Below the pieces are notes generated by a model. The model did not search any database and was not told where the DNA came from. It worked only from the letters and a program-made list of their open reading frames with translations. The translations under genes were made by a program, and so were the position numbers. Shown piece by piece: positions 58,391 through 64,000 of a DNA stretch of 64,000 nt. The stretch comes from Blakeslea trispora. Lineage: Eukaryota; Mucoromycota; Mucoromycetes; Mucorales; Choanephoraceae. Numbering within the stretch: the stretch's first letter is position 1; each line of letters begins with the position of its first letter. The stretch is from NCBI GenBank assembly GCA_025331445.1, contig JAIWNE010000079.1, positions 1 through 64,000 on the forward strand. Reading direction: 5' to 3'.

Positions 58391-59879
58391 CCTATTCATT
58401 CAGCTTTCATACCACAATATTACTTTAGAAAAGAGCCTTCAGTTCGGCTTTTGCTCTGTCCTTTGCTTTTTTTTTTTATTGGATTAAATGACATACAAAT
58501 GAATATTAGCCTAACAAAAGTAGAAAAATCGTCCTGGTGATGCTTCTCAAAAAAAAGTCAGTCTATGACTGCACCAAATGAAATAAAATATTATTGAAGT
58601 CGCAGTGTTTGACAAATAAAAGAGAGATTCAATCAATCGACAAATGTTCTATCATCTGAACTAACTACTTTCAGGTATTACAACAATCTAGTTGAAAGAG
58701 AAACCATCCTTATATTGAGTGTGACAAAAAGAAAGCTCAATTCCTTTATCGGGTAAACTCCGTATTAACTAACCTTTTTTTACATAATGCATGATTTCTT
58801 TCTTTTTTTTTTTTTTCTCTCAATCGTTAGTAGGCTTCTTAATGTATTACTATGTTACCTTAATAGAACACTCATTCCAAAAATAAAGAAAAAAGTTAAT
58901 ATTACCGGGACGTTCAAAGCCACAGACAATCTAATCTTGGTTCTATTGAATAGATTTTTTGTTAAGCATAGACTTGTCTTGACGAGAAGGCTCTAATGAC
59001 ATACAGTCCAAAATCGTTAAAGAAAACTACGTTGGTGGCAAGATAGGATTGTGTTTCTTGCGATATGTAGTTGACCAAAAAGTAAACAAAATAGGATAAA
59101 AACGATTAGAACAAACATTAGGAGGCTGAAGAAAGGAACAAGACAAATTCACTTGTTTGTTTTGGACTGATGGCAATCAGCCGCTGTTTCTGGAGCGCAG
59201 GCAACTTCATTAGCTATATAATATATCTTTAGGGCTTAATTGCCATTGAACAAAATGGTATTGCAGTTTCCACAAGGTTTTGTGTTATTTTTAGAGAACA
59301 ACCAAAAAGGATGTTTGCCTTTTGTTTTACTTTTCATACTTTCACATAATAAGAAGACTGATTGATTCCTACTGCCTTGAAGTGAACTCTTCTTAAAAAA
59401 AAAAGAAGAAAAAAGGGCTCACAATAACAATGCTTAATCACTCTATAAGTGTCTTTCTCTCCATGACACTATCCTGTTTGTATTAAAGTGATTCTTTTTC
59501 CAAACTGTGTAAATAGTGTTGTCAATGTTATCAATATAAGCTGTACTTTCAATGGTTTTAATGGGTTTTATTGACTTGCAAAAAAAAATTAAAAATTCTT
59601 TAAGCTCACATGTCCCAGCTTCAGGATCAATAGACAGCCAACTCTTGAAGCCTCGTCTTAGATGGATAAATCGTCAACTGTTAAAAGACATTATTTAAAG
59701 AAGAAGAAAAAAAGGTTTGCTTTGAATATTGCTTGATATGATATATCTACAGAGATATTGTCAACCTCTTTGTCTAACGCTACAATTTAAACTTGGACCT
59801 TTTATCAATCCAAAATGGGTCTAAGCCACTGCTCATTCAAAAATAACAAATGTACACCTTTCTTATGCGTCCTATGATT
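58391..59879. other. Intergenic region without recognised features
   Basis: AT-rich, with many A-runs; no gene, repeat or RNA gene supported. Confidence 0.5.
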
Positions 59880-61490
59880 TTGGGTGCATTCAAACCCCGG
59901 AGCACCAGCTTTAATATCAAACAAAGTTTAACACAACAATATCAACACCAACAAAACCAGTATCCTTCACCATCCCTACTTTAGCTCCCCTCTAGTCATT
60001 AAGATTCTAACACATGCTGATGAAATCCTAGTCTTCTTTCGACACCACTGTGACCTTGACCACCTTCTCCAGGCTATACATACATACAGTATAGCATCTA
60101 ACGCGCACTTTGACCTACATAAAACTGGAGCCATATTACTTCGTGATAAGCCTTTCTCCAATAGCAAAACTTACTGTCACAACATGATATTCATTCTTGG
60201 CACGATTGTCAGTCTCCTTCCCTCAGCGACTTATCTCGACTTCCCTATCATTTCGAGCATCAAACAGTGATTAATTGTCTTCAAGCACCTAGAAAAAGCT
60301 GTCGCCTCTATAAGCCTCATTTACTCTTAACGGAATCTTTCTGTTTATGGTCGGGCCACAGTTCTCAACACTCTCATTTTCTCTAAACTCTAGTATGTGC
60401 TTCGCCTCACCACTTTGACTCAGCTCCAACTCCTATTTCTCAGGTATAGGAGCCCGTTTCATGAATCATCGAATCTTCCCTTCGCTTTCTTTGGAAACAT
60501 TCCTATTCCCACAACGATAAGGCGATCTCAATCCCACGAACTTGACTCCACAGTAACATGCTCTTCGATGACAATGGGCTTTCACCCTTCTTCAACTTGA
60601 TTCGCCATCTAGTTTTCTCTCAACCACCTCTTTTCTCTGTTATACCTTTTAATGGTTTTACCACTCACCCTTCTTCTCTTCCCTACTTGTCGATAACCAC
60701 ATTACTTTCCCTATCGCCCTTAAAACGCTCATTCTCCCCCCCTTTATATCCTTCTTCCTTAGTTCAGTGAATTGATACGATTCCCAAGTCTTTTGGCAAC
60801 TGCCACGTTAGCTATGTCATCTGCCTCTCTCTTCTTACCCTCAGACATCATTGTACCCTCACCGTCTATACCCAGCTCAACAATCCACGTTCTCATTTCT
60901 ACACCCATCTTTTTGCCGTTCTCGTTGCCCTATCCTCATCTGCCAGACCTTTTCGTTCCCCCCTCCATATTCTCTTCTCCCATTCTGAACCCCGTCCACT
61001 TGGCTCACCTTTTGGTCGTAGCCAATCCGGTTAGAGGCTTGTATTGTTTGCTACCACCTCCTCCACAGTTTGAACTCGATCTACTTCCCTACACCTGAGT
61101 ACCATATCTGTTCCTCAGCCGATGAGTCTCTCGATTATCTTCTCTTTCTCTGCCTCGTTAAAGCTATCGTCTGAACTACAATATTGTCTACCTATATTCA
61201 TCCTCTGTTTCGCCTCATTCCCTCTGATGTCCCCTGCCTCCTTCGTTGTGTCTGCCGCTTCATTCCCTTCACGGGAACCTTGATCTCTCCTTTCCTTTTT
61301 CTCTTGAACAGACCTTTGCCTGTATTCTTCTAGGTATACAGCAAACTCACTGGCATTCCGTCTTTAATATCACTCTGTTCTCACCTACTGCAGAAGACAA
61401 CGCAACTGCCCAACAATTTCACTCTCTCTAATCGAAGTCACGTCTAGCTTACTGGTCTCCCCCGCCTCATGTTACTTTTATTCATATATT
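59880..61490 (+). mobile_element. Decayed LINE reverse transcriptase, C-terminal part
   Basis: The + strand here is unusually C-rich and contains, across several frames, the parts that follow the RT active site in LINE elements: ADEILVFFRHHCDL near 60018 (the YADD-type region altered), a Lys-Thr-Gly word near 60125, GRATVLNTLIFSK near 60350 (the conserved R-x-TVLN segment), and a DPQ-x-ALR-like word near 60545. Stops and frame changes are frequent throughout, so nothing functional is made. No 5' part or poly-A tail was identified, so the limits are approximate. Confidence 0.7.
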
Positions 61491-61682
61491 ATACAGCAAA
61501 AGGAAAATTTGCAAAAGGATCATTCAATCTTTATTTTCGCTCTTTGAAAGTCTGACTTTTTCCCCTCTTTTTTTTGCATAAATTTGATCCTTCAGAAAAA
61601 GTCCTATCAGCATTGATTAAAAAGAAAAGAAAGCAAAGAATTTACAAACAAACATTGGTTTATTGTTTAAAAAAAGAAGCGC

Positions 61683-62333
61683 TTAGTTTTTGGCAGCTTC
61701 TTTAAAGTAATTGGCAAGAGGACCCTTCTGAGGAACAAATTTGACATAACAACCATCAGGTCTAAGTTTGCCAGCAGCACGAGCTTCAACATATTCCTCA
61801 CGAGAGAGAGGAGTGAAACCCCACTTTTTAGAAATGATGATCTTTTGTTGACCGGGGAACTTGTACTTGCAGCGTCTCAATGCTTCAATGACAACAGCCT
61901 TGTTTGAGTCTTTGGAACGGACAGAGAAGATGATCTGGCCAATGTTGACACGAGCAACAAGACCATTGGGCTTACCAAAAGCACCACGCATACCGGTTTG
62001 CAATCTATCGGCACCAGCACAAGACAACATCTTGTTGATACGAGTGACATGGTAAGGATGGACACGAATACGCATGTGGAATGAGTCTTTACCAGAGGTC
62101 TTGGACATATATTTGTTGGCACAGATACGACCAGCTTCGAGAGCTTCAGCTGATAATTGTTCGTATTCGTTGGATACTAAATGAATACAAAGAGGGAAGT
62201 CGTCAACAGAGGCCTTCTTACGGCCTAAATCATAAATTCTGAGTTTGGCATCAGGAACACCTCGGTTGTATCTTGATTTGGGATATGGTTTGTTTTTACA
62301 GTAACGGTAACAGCGAGCTGGACGACGACCCAT
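61683..62333 (-). CDS. RPL10: 60S ribosomal protein L10 (uL16)
   Basis: Single exon of 216 aa. [20 protein letters not shown], the [11 protein letters not shown] block, [20 protein letters not shown] and GMRGAFGKP are diagnostic. uL16 sits near the peptidyl-transferase centre and its late loading by Sqt1 and Nmd3/Lsg1 completes the 60S subunit. It is intron-less, unlike RPS4 here. It is convergent with the LINE relic. Confidence 0.97.
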   Translation of the reverse strand: MGRRPARCYRYCKNKPYPKSRYNRGVPDAKLRIYDLGRKKASVDDFPLCIHLVSNEYEQLSAEALEAGRICANKYMSKTSGKDSFHMRIRVHPYHVTRINKMLSCAGADRLQTGMRGAFGKPNGLVARVNIGQIIFSVRSKDSNKAVVIEALRRCKYKFPGQQKIIISKKWGFTPLSREEYVEARAAGKLRPDGCYVKFVPQKGPLANYFKEAAKN

Positions 62334-63197
62334 TTCAATGATGTAATGGTTTTTTAAGTAAAAAAAAAAAAAAGTAAAGAAAAAAAAAAGGCAAAAAAAT
62401 CAAAGAAAGCACTTCTTTTAAAATCTAATACAATTGCTTAATTTAATTACTAATCCACTTGATGTTCGCTGCGGTCACTTGTGACAGTTATCCCAAATAA
62501 AAAGAATGTCTGCCTTTTAAAATGCTTACAAACTTGACTTGGAATGCTTGAAGATGTCTTCAAAAGCATTGCCATGAATTTGTACAACCTTTTCCTCATT
62601 GATTTCTTTCTGTTGTAATCAACAAGCTTTCTTTGATTGTTTGTCCTTTGTCTCACCATATATTCTGCTATCACAAATACACTTTTTTTTATATACTAAA
62701 AGCTACGTTTAATTACACTATCCGAGCTACCAATTAGAAGCAGATATAATGCTTATAGTTATTGACTCCTTTACTAGTCTTTGTTCTGCCACTAGGACCT
62801 TATTGTTAATGGTAGAACTCTTGATTTGTATTTGCTTAGATTGATAAAAGGCATGACTAACTACTGTCATTGGGTATCGCTTGTTCAAAGCAAAATAAAA
62901 AAACTCAGTTTGGGACTTGCTTTGTAAGCCAACTAACCGATTACCTAAAGAATAGTCCTAAACATTTAAGGCGTAGACTGACTTGGACCATATACAGGCA
63001 AAAGCAGGCCATTGTCTTTTTGCTCAAAGTTGAAGCTATATTATCAAATACAATTCTCTATGGTTCAACTTAAGTCTCTGTTTTTTTTTTGGACAATAGA
63101 GATCGATGGTGAAACCTCTCTTTGTTAATTAAATATTCGAGAAGTAAAATATTTTCTTTTCTTCTTTCATCCTCTCTTTTTTTTTTGTATCAGCGCA
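62334..63197. other. Intergenic region between divergent genes
   Basis: Upstream region of RPL10 (left) and the transporter (right). A-runs lie near 62360-62390; no further feature. Confidence 0.5.
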
Positions 63198-64000
63198 ATG
63201 AATACTGAAAAAGACAGTTCGTCTGTCTTGACAGCAAAAAGTGATGCACTTTCAAATATATACAACACTAAATCCGATCATTCAGATAATGCTAGCGCTA
63301 TCACTCCCCCTGATGGTGGCAGAGGCTGGCTTGTAGTTGCAGGCTCCTTCCTGGTATATATCATCTGTCAATAAAGTGGAAAAAAAATAAGGATGCTGAT
63401 GTTTAAAAAAAAATTTCTTGTGTATCAAATAGGGCATGTTTTCAATGTACTTATCGTTTTTACATAAACAATCAACCCTCTACTAACGCGCACATACCTT
63501 CTTTTTTTTCATCACACAACAGCTTCGGTTATAACTACAGCTGGGGTGTCTATCTAAACCTCTACAAGTCTCAAGTCTATGTTGGCCAAATGAGTACGCT
63601 CTCTTGGATTGGTTCAATTTGTGTAGCCTTATTTTTTATCACCGGTCCAATCAATCAATTTGTAATTGAAAGAATGGGGTTCAAGTATATGCTGATGACA
63701 GGAACTGTATTGTGTACAGCTGCCTTGATCTTGGCTAGTTTTGCAACACAGGTATGGCATGTATTTTTAACACAGGGCGTTCTGTTTGGCTTGGGTGCCT
63801 CTTTTGTGTCTTTGCCATGTATCGGAGCTCCCCAACAATGGTTTTCGACTAGACGTGGTTTGGCTATTGGCTTGGCTATGTCTGGTAGTGGTATAGGTGG
63901 CCTTGTGGTAGCTAACATCAGTATGGCTGTTATCAAGAGCCTGGGTTATCGTTGGGCATTGCGTGTTGATGGTATTATAGTGTTTGTACTCTTGTCTATC
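63198..64000 (+). CDS. Monocarboxylate-type MFS transporter, N-terminal part (truncated by window)
   Basis: Exons 63198-63353, 63433-63446 and 63523 to beyond the window end. The motif PPDGGRGWLVVAGSF at about residue 39 is the MCT-family entry to helix 1 (PDGGWGW type). SWGVYLNLY follows, then several membrane helices, and RRGLAIGLAMSGSGIGG is typical of helices 4-5. Members of MCT (TC 2.A.1.13) move monocarboxylates or related acids across the plasma membrane. Exon 2 has only 14 nt and codes GMFS plus two bases, completing helix 1 in frame. Substrate cannot be told. Confidence 0.88.

Noticed and set aside
60397..61431. Several Ser/Leu/Pro-rich + strand ORFs (60397-60600, 60558-60770, 60772-61098, 61246-61431) as genes
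   Set aside because: They are open pieces of the decayed LINE in a C-rich stretch, in changing frames.

Overview
The window looks like AT-rich nuclear DNA of an early-diverging filamentous fungus, most likely a member of the Mucorales (Mucoromycota). The evidence is a rhizopuspepsin-type aspartic protease, LYS12 of the alpha-aminoadipate lysine pathway, a velvet regulator, many short introns (mostly 50-110 nt) and compact gene spacing. The genus cannot be fixed from the sequence alone. I found no convincing tRNA, rRNA or CRISPR. All gene models below were spliced by hand. Phase agreement across every junction is the main support, and it holds exactly for most genes.

Layout. 1-3.4 kb: 3' end of an FCP1-type CTD phosphatase, then an aspartic protease copy that is probably damaged. 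3.5-6.2 kb: transposon debris, namely a TA-flanked MITE, a dead LINE reverse-transcriptase fragment and a near-identical 141-bp direct repeat. 6.6-8.6 kb: an eight-exon gene of unknown function. 8.9-11.7 kb: a GC-rich palindromic element and a decayed, 5'-truncated Helitron helicase. 11.8-18.7 kb: a housekeeping block with a mitochondrial M3 oligopeptidase, MDM12 (ERMES), a RAD51 paralogue without a Walker A motif, and a PPZ-like phosphatase with poly-Gln. 20-23 kb: two more copies of the MITE family around a broken gene. 23.3-26.6 kb: two secreted proteins with unusual low-complexity or repeat structure. 28-37 kb: LYS12 (with an 8-nt exon), TRM2/TRMT2A, a Dia2/Pof3-like F-box protein and TIM44. 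37.5-40.3 kb: a nine-exon gene fusing an RGS domain to an FSP1/AMID-like FAD oxidoreductase, the most striking item here. 42.7-58.4 kb: LCB3-type sphingoid-base-phosphate phosphatase, an unknown 162-aa protein, a SAK-HAD protein, a FRAY/Ste20 kinase with five RF-x-[V/I/L] motifs in its tail, RPS4, a WD40 protein, a CYSTM peptide and a velvet protein. 59.9-64 kb: a second decayed LINE, RPL10 and the start of an MCT-type transporter.

How the genes relate. Most are unlinked housekeeping functions: mitochondrial biogenesis and protein turnover (TIM44, MDM12, oligopeptidase), translation (RPS4, RPL10, TRM2), signalling (PPZ, FRAY kinase, RGS fusion, velvet), and sphingolipid and lysine metabolism. 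Several pairs are head to head with very short shared promoters (MDM12/RAD51 paralogue; TRM2/F-box gene). Transposon relics cluster at 3.5-11.7 kb, 20-23 kb and 60-61.5 kb and are all inactivated.
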